This document shows, in pieces, positions 1-10,444 of a DNA stretch of 64,000 nucleotides. This DNA is from Macrothele yani. Taxonomy: Eukaryota; Arthropoda; Arachnida; Araneae; Macrothelidae. The notes beneath the pieces were generated by a model. The model was given only the letters and a program-made list of their open reading frames with translations, made no database searches and was not told the origin of the DNA. Within the stretch, counting starts at the first letter, position 1; every line of letters starts with the position of its first letter. The position numbers were made by a program, and so were the translations under genes. Location: contig CM077005.1 in assembly GCA_039090855.1 (NCBI GenBank), forward strand, positions 72,288,607-72,352,606, in the 5' to 3' direction.

Positions 1-89
1 AAGTTTAGTGAGTTCATTCATGGAGTAACTAAATAAATTCTTTACTGGCGTGGACAATTACCCAAATGGACTGATATGGGAAAATACGG

Positions 90-790
90 ACTATGACACG
101 AATGCTTTTCCTGGTACAATAATAACATGGAAATGGTGGCGGTCACTAGGTACTCGTAAAAAGGATCTAGGGATGACTGCGCTGCTGAATAGCAGCATAA
201 TTTCTTGTGTCATATTATGGAGATGAGTTACTATCCATGGTCGAGGTTGATCTCTTGGTCCATTGATCGAGGTAGGTAGTATAGGTGCCAGTGTGAGTGC
301 GAGCGTTTTCATGCAACACGATGGGACCAGACCTAATCAGGTGAGGACTCTTAAAACGTACTACGTCTTGTAAATGATTTTCGGTGTAATTGAAGAAGTA
401 TACAGCATCAACTCGAGTGTTAAGAGAAACAGCATGAAAGAACAGCACCTGTTCATAATCATAAGCCAAAATGAGCATGACTTACATTGACGCCATTTTA
501 GTGGTCGTCGTGAGCAACGGTGTCGTCATTCGCTTGACTGCATCTTAAGCTGTAGTTAGCATACATGAACCCATATCTCATACTTCGTTACGAAACGACG
601 AAAGAGGGCTTTATCCGCATGCTTGTATCTTTCCAACAGTAGTATAACCGTTTTTGTAAGATGCGGAGTTGCTTGAAAGCCATCCAGATCAGATTTTTCA
701 CTTGTGAAATTTTTGCTTCAAGATGACCGAGATCACTGACGGAGCAATGTAAAATTCCTTTGCCAGTTCGGTACATGTCTAGTAGCGATC
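90..790 (-). pseudogene. Degenerate mariner-like transposase remnant
   Basis: Minus-strand reading in broken frames gives a recognisable mariner catalytic core. Around 478-300 it reads MLILAYDYEQVLFFHAV, then a D2-type block GPIVLHENARTHTG near 300-340. The usual aspartate is replaced by glutamate (HEN instead of HDN). Further down, WIVTHLHNM near 240-200 fits a decayed PPYSPD region. Upstream, 590-780 holds remnants resembling the N-terminal helix-turn-helix and the first catalytic segment (FRRFVTKYEIW), with stops and frameshifts. Known family role: cut-and-paste transposition at TA. No inverted repeats were found, so the borders are approximate. It is a dead copy. The family call is fairly safe, but the subfamily is not determined. 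Confidence 0.6.
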
Positions 791-799
791 TTCCGCTTG

Positions 800-2580
800 A
801 AAGTCTTCTACATGAGCAAGATGCACATCATCACTCTCAGTAAGTGGTTATCTAGGACCACGTTTGTGTTCAAACTTTCTTTTCCAAGAGAAAGTTTTGA
901 GCACAAACAGCAAGAACCCACTCAGCAACAAGGCAATAAACCGATGTCCTTCGTTTATAGGCTTCTTTCAGTCCTCTGTTAAACTGTGACTCATTTGCTC
1001 CTCCGGCAACTCGAAATTTTCTGAAGCATTGTTTCATGCAATAATGTATCGTCAAATGCCACTAGAAGTACGATATAACTGTGTTGCTAATAATTTTCAA
1101 ATGATCCGTGTAGAAATCAAATACCAAGTAACTGAGTTTAACATAAAAAACCGCTGTGAAAAATGGACTGATTGGACAGCTTTAGGAATAAACAAAAGAT
1201 GGCATCTAAGGATGATGTGTTACTCGCAAACTATAGTAAGAGAAATTTTTCACAAAAACAATCCGCCAGAGAATCAGTCAGAGGTAGAATACGTAAAATG
1301 AAATCTTAGTTGTTTGTTTAGTGATTTCTCTCTGTCTCTCTCGCTCTGTGTATATCTCTCGCTTGTTTTGAAACAGCAAGCTTCTCCGCGTCGGGAATTT
1401 CTTGGATTGCATACAGGTGATGTATTCTATCTTACCACTATTTATTTGTTGGCTATGTATCAGCTTTATTGTACTGGGGGCTACGTAGATTTGGCGCGTT
1501 TACGAAAAGTAGCTCAGGAGTAAAAACCTTTACCAAAATCAACGGTTTGGCACATTATGTAAAAAATAACGCTTTAATGCACATTGCGCTTTGCGCTCTT
1601 AAGCTCATTGATACTAAGTTGTTTTTAAGTCGATTAACTAATACTAGTAAACCAGACATCATTCGGAATTGTATTCATCTTGATTCAATGTACTACACTA
1701 GGTTATTTTGCTAACTTTACCACTTCCTTAATTCACATACTTTGCGCTTTGTTCAGCAGCTGAAAGTAAATTCCAACAAGTCTCAGTTACAGGGTTTGAA
1801 ACTTTAAGAGTAGGTGAGGCTTTTCCCTTTGTTGTCTTTGACGAACACTCCTCACGTGCATTGATTCACTGGTTTTGTTTTTCTCAGGTCGTCGGTCTTA
1901 TGTCTCCCTTCTAAAGAATAAAAGCCGAGGAGATAGTTTCTCGTAAAAAAACGAAAACACCCGTAGCTTGTTTTCCTTCTAATTCATCTCCCCAGAATTT
2001 CTCTTTGCTTGGCCAATTGATTTAATAAATGAAAGCGGTGCTCTTGATATCTCAAAATAAATCGTCTTCGTTTGTCTTCCTTCCTTTCAGAATTTTTCCT
2101 CATGTAAGTGCACGAGAGCGGAACCTCTCTCTCTCTATTTCCTCTCCTAATCTAACGTATGAATAAAGACGTCTTCACTCTTTCTGTTTTCGAAGCACGT
2201 TAGTGGAAACTGCAATATACCCAATTAACATTTCATTTTTTGTTGTCAGTGTTCAGTACATTGTGAAATGAAATGTTTTTTTCAGTTCTGCTCATTTGGA
2301 ATATTCTTGACATGTTTACAGAAGAAAGAAAATGTGGGGTGAAGCATTTGTAAAATGGCATCAAGTCCAATTTGTGAAACCATTACAGCACGTTTCATGT
2401 TTTATATCTACACACACCCACCCACACACACACACTGAAGAGCCATTGAATTAGAGATAGTAGGAATAATACAAATTCTTGGCTGCTACTAACGCATCAT
2501 TGCGCATGCCCGGCCGAAACTGTGGTTAAATACATCTACCGTCCTCAACTTCTCCGAGAGTTATTGATTATAGGTCTGAC
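800..2580. other. Interval with no recognisable gene
   Basis: I see no convincing coding sequence here. There is a short CT-rich stretch near 1325-1365, a pyrimidine-rich patch near 2120-2150 and a short imperfect CA tract at about 2410-2437. Short open frames have no recognisable motif and are probably chance. Confidence 0.5.
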
Positions 2581-2589
2581 TAGTAAGAT

Positions 2590-2880
2590 GTGTGATTGTG
2601 TGATTTGGATGCTTTTGATCAATCGGTGGTCACCTACACTAGAAGTCCGGATTTCAACCCAACGAACACATGTGGGATACCATCGAAGAGGCTGTTCAGG
2701 CACGTATCCCATAGGCTACGAACTTGAGGGAATTATGGAGGCACGGCTCGCAATGCCTGAACAAGATTTTCGTTAACTCGTTAAGTCTATTCCCCGTCGT
2801 GAAGTCCATTCAATTAGTCCATGTTTTGACTGCCGTTTCTGTGATATTGAACTTGGCATTTGAATAACATACATGGGTCT
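2590..2880 (+). pseudogene. Tc1-like transposase C-terminal fragment
   Basis: The plus strand reads SPDFNPTEHMWDTIEEAV at about 2650-2705. This is the block around the third catalytic acid (glutamate) of Tc1-type DD34E transposases (usual form SPDLNPIEHLWD). It is followed by a diverged NLRELW segment and the usual C-terminal region to about 2880. An in-frame stop follows the ARIP motif. Nothing upstream gives the first two catalytic aspartates, so this is a truncated piece. No terminal repeats were recognised. Confidence 0.65.
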
Positions 2881-3299
2881 TTGAAAAAGTATTGGCAAAA
2901 ACACCGTTGTTAGCAGCATTGCACGAAAGCTCATTATATGTGACAGACTGATGTGTGTTAGATATTTTACCTAACTGCTGAATGATTCTGAACAGTTTAA
3001 GTATATTTTAGCGAGGTTATTTAGGGACTCGTACTTGAAACTGCACAAGCAACATGGTTAACAAATATGAACAATATTGCTTCATAAATATTAAAGGTGC
3101 CAGAGAAAATCCACGAGTTTCAGTGGCATAGTGTTTTAAAACTTTGAAATCCATTCACATTCCTCGCAGTCAAGTTCATCAAAATTTCCTCAAGAAGTAA
3201 AACAAGAAAATATCAACAAAGATATCTCGTATCTAACTTTATTTGTTTTTAAAGTAACGACGTTTTGAAATATAGTGTAATTAGGAAGAAAGACCTTTC

Positions 3300-3720
3300 C
3301 GATATACAAAACGACAAAAGAGGCTTTGAACATTCCTGTAATATGAAACCAGGAGTTGAAAGGAGCTCACAGGTTTTTTATGCCATGCAGCTTTCCCAAC
3401 AGCAATGAAGTAAACCCAATGCAAAAAATTTCGATGTAACGGAAATGGTTAACGGAAGTACCAGTGTCTGTATTCTTATCTAATTGGGCGCTCCGTGCTG
3501 ACCGATTGCGTGGTAGTCTCAAATACGAGGCACTGACCCTTGGCTGCGAAAGTGTTTTGCGTCTGTGTCTACGGAAAGTAGAAGTTTTTATGCTATGCTT
3601 ATTTTCCGACAGCAGGAAAGTAAATCGCATGCATAGAATTTTGATGTAATGAAAATGGGTAATGGAAGTAGACAATTCCTTTGCTAAAATCTGAATTTTG
3701 AATCCTGCTCCATGAAGTAA
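3300..3720. repeat. Local ~225-bp duplication, part of a dispersed repeat
   Basis: The segment at 3370-3460 (ttttatgccatgcag..., tgtaacggaaatgg...) recurs at 3588-3675 (ttttatgctatgc..., tgtaatgaaaatgg...). A third, diverged form lies at 61630-61710. The context makes this part of the paralogous repeat shared between the two ends of the window. Confidence 0.5.
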
Positions 3721-3932
3721 CTCAATAACAGTTACTTTAATTGTTACTCTACAATATATTTTACTAAACTATCGCCTAACCTTATTTCATGACGTTTCAC
3801 ATAAACGTAACAATATCTCATTGTGATCAGCGTAAATTACGAGAACCTAATACTATTAGGTGCTTGAATTAATTCCCGCAGTTTTTTGCCACGCAAACAC
3901 CTGTGTGTTGCCACAGAACGGTACAGGATAGT

Positions 3933-4949
3933 CTATTCAAAGTAGTGTCCGTTGGCAACTACGACCCTTTTCCTCCGTTGGGGAAATAAATGGATTCCGT
4001 GGTAGAAAAATGCAGGTTCTCTCGAAGGAAACCATTCATCGATCCACTTTTGGATATCCACGACAGAAAGGAAGTGCTGCTCCACAACAAATGGAAGTCT
4101 GAGGGAGCAATGTCCGGAGAATAAGGCGGGTGAGGTAAGACGTCCCACCCAAGTGCCTCTAAGCTTTCCTTCACAGATTTGGCGACATGAGGTCAAGCAT
4201 TGACGTGGAGAAGAATAATCTTGTCATGTCATTTGGCGTATTGCTGCCGTTTCTCCGGGCGTTCACGTTTAACATCGAGTAATTGAAGTTAGTACCGTTT
4301 AGCATTGATGGTTTCAACGGGTTGCAGCAGCTCAGAATACACCACACACCATACCGACTTGATCCCACCAAATGCACAGCATCACCGTCCTGCCATGTAT
4401 GTCCGATTTAGGCGTGGAGGTTGATGGTTCGCCGAAACGAACCCACGATTTCTTGCCCTTCGGATTGTCGTAACGAATCCATTTTTCATTGCCAGTCACT
4501 ATTCGATGCAAAAACGACTTCCGTTTGTGTCGTTGCAGCAGAAATTCACACATGGTTTCACGTTTGGTGATGTCGCTTTCCCCATGTGGGATACAGTTTT
4601 CGAGCTTCTGGATCATTCCCATTGCTTTTAAACGTTTGCTAACCGTTGACTCTTCGATCCGTAGTGTTTCAGACAACTCGTGGAACGTCTGACATGAATC
4701 CTCGTTCAATAAGGCCTCCAATGAGCCATCTTCGAGCTTTTTCCGTTGCCCAAGGCGCTCTTTCTCCTTCAAGTCATATTCGTTGGCTTTGAAGCGTCGG
4801 AACCATTCTCTGCATGTTGTTTCCGATAGGGCATGTTCCCCATAGACCTGCACTAGCAAACGATGAGTTTCCGCTGCAGATTTCTTGAGATGAAAGCAGA
4901 AGAGTAATGCCTCTTTCAAATGCTCCTTTTTTGGTACGCAACTCGACAT
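3933..4949 (-). pseudogene. Mariner transposase pseudogene (mauritiana-like)
   Basis: The longest frame starts at 4949 and gives 205 residues beginning MSSCVPKKEHLKEA. Residues about 10-60 form the HTH DNA-binding domain (YGEHALSETTCREWFRRFK), and residues about 88-112 form the second HTH. The first catalytic block reads VTGNEKWIRYDNPKGKKSW, so the expected aspartate (TGDEKW) is asparagine at residue 154. The frame breaks after residue 205. Other frames continue with a damaged second block HVNA*PH (aspartate changed to valine, plus a stop) and an intact third block PPYSPDIAPSDFHL near 4100-4130, ending NGHYFE at 3933. Two catalytic acids are therefore lost and the copy is dead. The YDNPKxKKSW signature points to the mauritiana group. 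Terminal repeats were not delimited. Confidence 0.85.
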
Positions 4950-5239
4950 CGTAATTGCGATACAAACTCGTGTTCTGTCCCCTCCGATCGCGTGTTACAC
5001 TCTGCTTCGCCCAGACTACGGACGGTACGTGCGTGTGCAAGGGAGGTCACGTGTGGCCCGTGTCACAGCGCAACACTGCTGTGCGCTCTATTGGCCAACA
5101 GCGGGAATTAATTCAAGCACATAATAAATGTGATAAAAGCCATTTCAAAAGTGAATTTTTGACGTTTCGGAAAGGTGCATTGCTGCGAAGTTTGGCTTTC
5201 TTTCTACCCTTCTAAGGGAGTGTTATCTACTATTCACCA

Positions 5240-6260
5240 TAACCTTAAAGTGATTTAAAACACGACGGGGTGTAGCCTGTAAGTGTCCTAGACCGTAAGT
5301 TACCAATCTCTCACTAACACACTTGAGATTTTCTTTATCTTGAGGTCAGATTGTAGCTTACGCATGCGCAGATTTCGTAGCTTTATCATATTTTCTCGGT
5401 GTCACGGTCGTTTTGTATCTAATCTAAATGTGAATAAAAATAATAAATATTGCTTTTGAAAAACTAAACAATTGAAATACTTTCTATTGCAGGCGACATA
5501 GTTTAGTAAATATTTTACTTTTATGACTCACGTAACTTCTTTCATTGCATGGTTTTGCGACAAGAACATTCATTAATACATCTGTATCAAAGTGAAAATC
5601 CTCCATATTAGTAAACTTTATTGTTTTTCAGTGAATAAACAAAGACCACGTTCTTTCCACGTTTTACCAACACACAGTAACGGAAAAATTGTTATTTGGC
5701 CACTTCTGCGGAATCGAACCTCAGATCTGTCGATATCTAGCCGAGCGGGTTAGATGATCTCAGCAACTGAGACGTCAAGGATTTATGACGTCAGAAGCTG
5801 ACAGAAAAACACCCATAGCGTCGTGTATTGTTGGCCACCGTAGTGTAGGGCTGAGGCGCTCGGCTGGATATCGAGAGATCTGGGATTCGGATCCCCAGCA
5901 GTGGCTGAATAACAATTTTTCGGTTGCTGTGTGTTGATTAAACGTGGAAAGAGCGATGTCTTTGTTTATACCTAATTACCGCTTAATGTCAGGAATTAGT
6001 AAACCTTATTGTTTGTTGTTATGATTCAATTCCACTTAATATGTGCCGGACTGTGGCCCGGTGCGGTCGTAAGTGACGCGAATAAATGGAATGCATTGTA
6101 CGTAAATAAATGTATGCTCTCGAATATTTCGTTTTATTTCACACCCACAAAGATCTTGGAATGTGAAAGATGCATAGCATAAATTATCTACAAACAGTAC
6201 CAGGGTACTCTCTCGATTTTCCCTGTAATTTCATGAACAACAAACTTCAAAGAGTATGGC
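5240..6260. repeat. Dispersed repeat with a paralogue at 61.9-63.4 kb
   Basis: Stretches at 5340-5575 and 5985-6230 match 62095-62310 and 63210-63430 in the same order and orientation. Shared landmarks include cggtgtcacggtcgtttt, tcgtaagtgacgcgaataaa and taccagggtactctctcg. The first copy carries the fold-back element at 5635-5969 between the two matching halves. No coding content was recognised. Confidence 0.65.
5635..5969. mobile_element. Fold-back element with tRNA-like arms (copy 1)
   Basis: The arms at about 5635-5750 and 5857-5969 are near-identical inverted repeats of ~115 bp around a ~105-bp spacer. Each arm carries tRNA-like sequence. The right arm (plus strand) has a degenerate A-box-like region, gctgaggcgctcggc, and a B-box-like ggattcggatcc. 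The left arm (minus strand) has ggttcgattcc, a near-perfect B box. The outer ends read ATAAACAAAGAC then a block close to CGCTCTTTCCACGTT, which is shared with the element at 43279-43513. The flanks show a diverged direct repeat, attagtaaactttattgttt at 5608 and attagtaaaccttattgttt at 5994. It codes for nothing. Confidence 0.7.
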
Positions 6261-6718
6261 TACGTTTCTAACGTGTAAATCAGTTTTCCCGGTACGCGAC
6301 ATATATTTCGAATGTTTTCCAGTAGCCCAAAGTTCTCGGTGCTATCTTCTGGCTCCGACAGCGTAGAGTCGGTTTTTTGAGACCTATGTATGATGCTTTT
6401 TTTACGATTTTGGCTCAGTCTACGTGTAAAGAACCACTGTTCATCATCTTTGGCGGTGTGTCATTCAAATGTCAGAAAAAGAATATAAACATACATTAAT
6501 GTCTTTTAGGAATTACTTTCGGAAAGTTGAACAAAACGTCACAGCATTATTAACACCCTTGAACATTTTCAGCAACACCGTCTAAAAACCTTAATTAATT
6601 GATCACTCACTTTTGAAACGATTTCCGTTTCATGAAGCTTTGGTTCTGTCGTTTACCACTGAAACAAGAGTTACTGTTGCCACTGAAGACTCGGGTATAA
6701 TGTATCATTAATATCCAG

Positions 6719-7037
6719 ATGCCCACCTATTTATTATTTTACCCACCTATTTAATATTTTCCCCACCTATTTTACCCACCTATTTAATATTTTCCCCACC
6801 TATTTTACCCACCTATTTATTATTTTACCCACCTATTTAGTATTTTCCCCACCTATTTTACCCACCTATTTATTATTTTATTCACCTATTTATTATTTTA
6901 CCCACCTATTTATTATTTTACCCACCTATTTATAATTTTTCCCACCTATTTATAATTTAACCCACCTATTTATTATTTTACCCACCTATTTATTATTTTA
7001 CCCACTATTTATTATTTTTCCCACCTATTTATAATTT
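6719..7037 (+). repeat. Minisatellite, ~20-bp unit CCCACCTATTTATTATTTTA
   Basis: About 16-18 copies stand head to tail. Most are 20 bp (CCCACCTATTTATTATTTTA). In the first half some alternate with a shorter ~13-bp form (ccccacctatttt), giving a ~33-bp higher-order unit. The array ends shortly before a Tc1-like pseudogene. Confidence 0.95.
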
Positions 7038-7229
7038 TCTTATGCAAGCACCATGTCACACACCGAACTAAAAATAAACCGAGTGATCACTGAATTATGA
7101 CAACCCATATCGAAAGTGGATGCGGCCCGGTTACCACGGGATTTCCAAGAGGGCGCAATTAGTCGATGGCCATAGCATATGTAAGGAGGAACTGTAGGTA
7201 GTAAATTCGGAGTGTGTTGGGTAAACATC

Positions 7230-8280
7230 AGGATTTATAGGACTTCGAGATAATACAGAATGCGCGAGGTCAGAGGGCGGATACCTCTATTTCCCAAACG
7301 GATGAACTGTTGGGTTGTTCGGGAGCAGTCTTAGTTAAAGTGCGTCAGGACTGGCACGAAAAAGGTTAAACAACAATCCAGAGGACAGCGAGAGCGGAAG
7401 GTTGATGTTAGAGACGAGGCTGGGGTCCGACGACTAGTACAGGCCAACAGACGCAGAACTGTTAAACAGCTGACTTCCCAATACAACACAGGTCAACCAG
7501 GAACAATATATGTCTTGGCCATGTGTCGTATGCTGGGACGAATGGGCTATAACCAGCAGACGCGTCAGATGACATGCTCTCTTAACCACGGTTCATCAGC
7601 GTAAAAGTCTCGCCTGGTGCATACATCGTGCAAGTTAGACGTCGGATGACTTTAAAAGAAAGTGCTGGTCTGACGAAGCGAATTTTTTACACGACCTCCT
7701 TGGAAGGTCGTTTACGTATCTGGCGCAATCAACATAAGGCACTCAATCCATCCTGTATTGTCTCCACAATACAAGCCGGTGGAAGCGGTTGTATGGTATG
7801 GGGCGTGTTTACCTGGCAGGAAATTGGATCCCTGGTGCATGTCGAACATCGCATGACTGATGCCCAGTCTCTTGAATCGCTTGCTGACTTTGTACACCCA
7901 GAAATGTTCCACTTTTTTCCGAATGGCGATAGTGTCTTCCAAGATGACAATGCGCCGAGTCACAGGTCCAATGTTGTACTGGAATGGTTTGAGGAACACA
8001 GTTCAGACTTCCAGCATATCGATTGGCCTCCGAACTCCCCCGATATTAATCGTATAGAGAACTTGTAGGACACTGTGAAACGGGATATCAGGCATCCAGA
8101 TACAGCAATCATCTCCATACGTGCATGGAAGGCCGCATTACACACAGTTTGGTTGGCCGTACCTCATAACTTCCTGCTTCCGGCATCTTATTGCATTGAT
8201 GCCACGTCGGATAGCTGCTGTACTGAGAGCGAAAGGAGGACCGAAATATTAGATAGGTGGTCATACTTCACTAATCACTC
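7230..8280 (+). pseudogene. Tc1-like DD34E transposase pseudogene
   Basis: N-terminal remnants at about 7245-7620 fit a Tc1 paired-like DNA-binding domain with several stops. The first catalytic block, KCWSDEANF, lies at about 7660-7690 in a frame different from what follows. From 7628 a 146-residue frame carries GRLRIWRNQHKALNPSC, GGSGCMVWGVFTWQEIGSL, the second block VFQDDNAPSHRS (about 7935-7970) and the third block SPDINRIENL (about 8035-8068). A stop then falls where the tryptophan of ENLWD would be. All three acidic residues remain visible, but the frame is broken at least twice. The C-terminal part continues to about 8270 with further decay. Flanking inverted repeats were not found. 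Confidence 0.85.
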
Positions 8281-8489
8281 AGTGTATGTTAGTAGGGCAA
8301 GACTGCGAAAGCAAGATCTCTCAATCGACAGAGTTAATCGAGGGATCATAATACAGTAATGTCACACTAACACTTTCTCAATACGTGATATTTAAAGGGT
8401 ACTGGTGATCCCTAGGCCGACGGTTGACGTGAAAATGCAAGCAGTCTTAAGCTAAATCTGCCAAGAAACAATCCAGTAAACTTACGAAA

Positions 8490-8650
8490 CTATTAGAATG
8501 TGACAGCAGAGCTCTGCAAAGGATTGTCTGCTTAGAACCCAAAATCAGCAAAGTCTCAAATCATGAAAAATCGACGTGAGACTATTCGAACTGATGTTAG
8601 CACCAGTACAGTGCACAGGAAGCTGCATGACATGAGTTTACAAATTCGCC
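8490..8650 (+). pseudogene. Tc1-like N-terminal (HTH) fragment
   Basis: In shifting frames the plus strand reads RALQRIVCLEPK followed by DVSTSTVHRKLHDMSLQ. This matches the second helix-turn-helix of Tc1-type transposases (usual form VSTxTVRRELHxMG). It is a short isolated piece with one or more frameshifts. It may be a separate insertion from the 7.2-8.3 kb pseudogene, because it represents an earlier part of the protein lying downstream. Confidence 0.55.
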
Positions 8651-8800
8651 TTTATTTATAAACTAAACAAACTATGTATATATAAAAAATAAAAACGCTG
8701 GAGGGCTGACTACCTCTCGGTGGGAACGTCAGCAAAATACAACAATGTACATAAACATGAGGAAGGCAAATAACAACATAGTGTAATTCAGCAATAATGC

Positions 8801-10444
8801 CCCAGCAAAAACAGTATTGCTGGGCCAGCAATGGGCCATTGCTGGCAGCCAGCACTGCCAGAAGTGGCCCAGCACTATGTTGCCGCTGCCGAACTGTCAA
8901 TAAATATCCGGGCGGCCAACAGAAGGGCCAGCAGTTCAGGCCAACAGCTGGCCAACAGATGGCACCCCATCAGTTGGCATATGCCACAAGAGGGCCATCA
9001 GTGGTCCATCACAGGCAGTAGCTGCCACAAGTGGCCCTTCAGTGGCCCTGCAAGCACGTGCCAGAAATGATGGCTAGCCTAATGTGGTCCGCTAGTGGGC
9101 CGTTAGTGGCAGCCAGCAACCACGTGACGTAACTGGTGGCTTGCCGAATCTTGTCCGCCAATTTCCCAGAAGTAGCAATAATAATAAAAAAAAAAGCAAG
9201 GATAACCGCAGTTTCTTCAATGTACAATTTTTTTCTACCCTTACGAAGCTTGTGAATTAACGCACTGCGCTGGGGAAATTTTCTCGACAGACCGGAATAA
9301 CGTAGTTCGCACCTGACTATATTCGATCCTGGGCCGTTTACGTGGAAGCCGCGCTCGCTACAGACCGGACTAATTCACTACGCTTACTTACGTGCTGGAA
9401 GCTATCTGTTTGGTATGCAATTTGTAATCACATGCTTCCCTCTTTCATTTTATAATATTGCGAGGTATTTTTCATAAAAGTCAGTTTCATATAATTGATA
9501 AATTAATTTTTTCAACGTGACGATAGTTTTTTTTTTACCTTAAGGGAACTTCACTCATTTTCAAGGCGTGTACATACTTAGAGTCGCTTTCCAAAGTTTT
9601 GTACTGTCCTTGCAGTCTTGAAAAGAGATTGTTGAATAAATAGATATTTACCCGGGTTCATGTCACATTCTGTTACATTTTTAACGTTGTGTCTTTCCTT
9701 TCCGTTGTCCGAAGCTACATTTGTTTTAAAGAGTAAAATATATTTTATTTTACTTCTCGTTATTTTTAGAAGCGAATTCCTCCCAGTCTTGTGTATTCAA
9801 CCCATGGATGAGTACACCACATAGCGTTGCTTTTTTTTTCTTTTAAATAATTAATAAATTTTGTACGCGTATAATTCTTTTTTTTTTTTCAACAAACGCT
9901 ATTTTAATGGTTTTCCAGGATATGTGTTTCAAGCGGTTTCAAATTTTTTCTTGTTATTCATTCACTCCATTCCATGAATTGTTATTCATGGGAATGGAGT
10001 GGGTGTATTTCATGGCTGTAATGTAGTATTTCACGGCTTAATCTGATATCTTCGTCGACGTAAAATTTCATTAGGAAATTAATTCGCCTCTCCACATATG
10101 GATTTTTTCTTAACATCCACTAAAATAACACGATGGCGATAGCGTCGTCTTCAACTAACTGGTACCATGAGAGACACAGCAAGTGTTGCTTCTGCGCATG
10201 CGCAGTCCCGATGCTTCCACCTGCTGTTGGGGGTTGCATTAGTTGCCAGCAACGGGCCACTAGTGGCACTTGCTTGGAGGCCCACAATTCACGGCGATGC
10301 TGCAGGGCCATCAATGGCTAGCCAACTGATAGCGTTGCCACCAAAGGACCACTACCGGGCCGTGAGCGGCAGATTTCAGCCAGCAGTGACCCATCACTGC
10401 CAGCTGGTGGCCAGCAGTTTCCCAGCACTTGTGTTTTTGCTGGG
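8801..10444. mobile_element. 1.64-kb non-autonomous DNA element, copy A (TIR CCCAGCAAAAACA)
   Basis: The element starts CCCAGCAAAAACAGTATTGC and ends in the inverted form gtgtttttgctggg. Both ends are flanked by ~300-450 bp rich in clustered ggcca/tggcc palindromes (ggccagcagtgggcc-type), which explains many meaningless overlapping open frames there. The middle ~900 bp is AT-rich with no coding potential. The flanking dinucleotide is GC on both sides. A second copy at 19058-20725 is nearly identical over the whole length, so the borders are supported by comparison. The superfamily is not determined. Confidence 0.85.

Noticed and set aside
1029..1301. 90-residue plus-strand frame, possible host exon
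   Set aside because: No domain or splice-site support and no repeat-independent evidence of coding.
6719..7037. CRISPR-like array
   Set aside because: Units are contiguous with no unique spacers, and the window is clearly eukaryotic.
8797..9070. Two overlapping ~75-residue Gln/Ala/Pro-rich frames
   Set aside because: They come from the ggccag-type palindromic repeats at the end of a non-coding element. The same frames recur at 19.1 kb and in the opposite arm.
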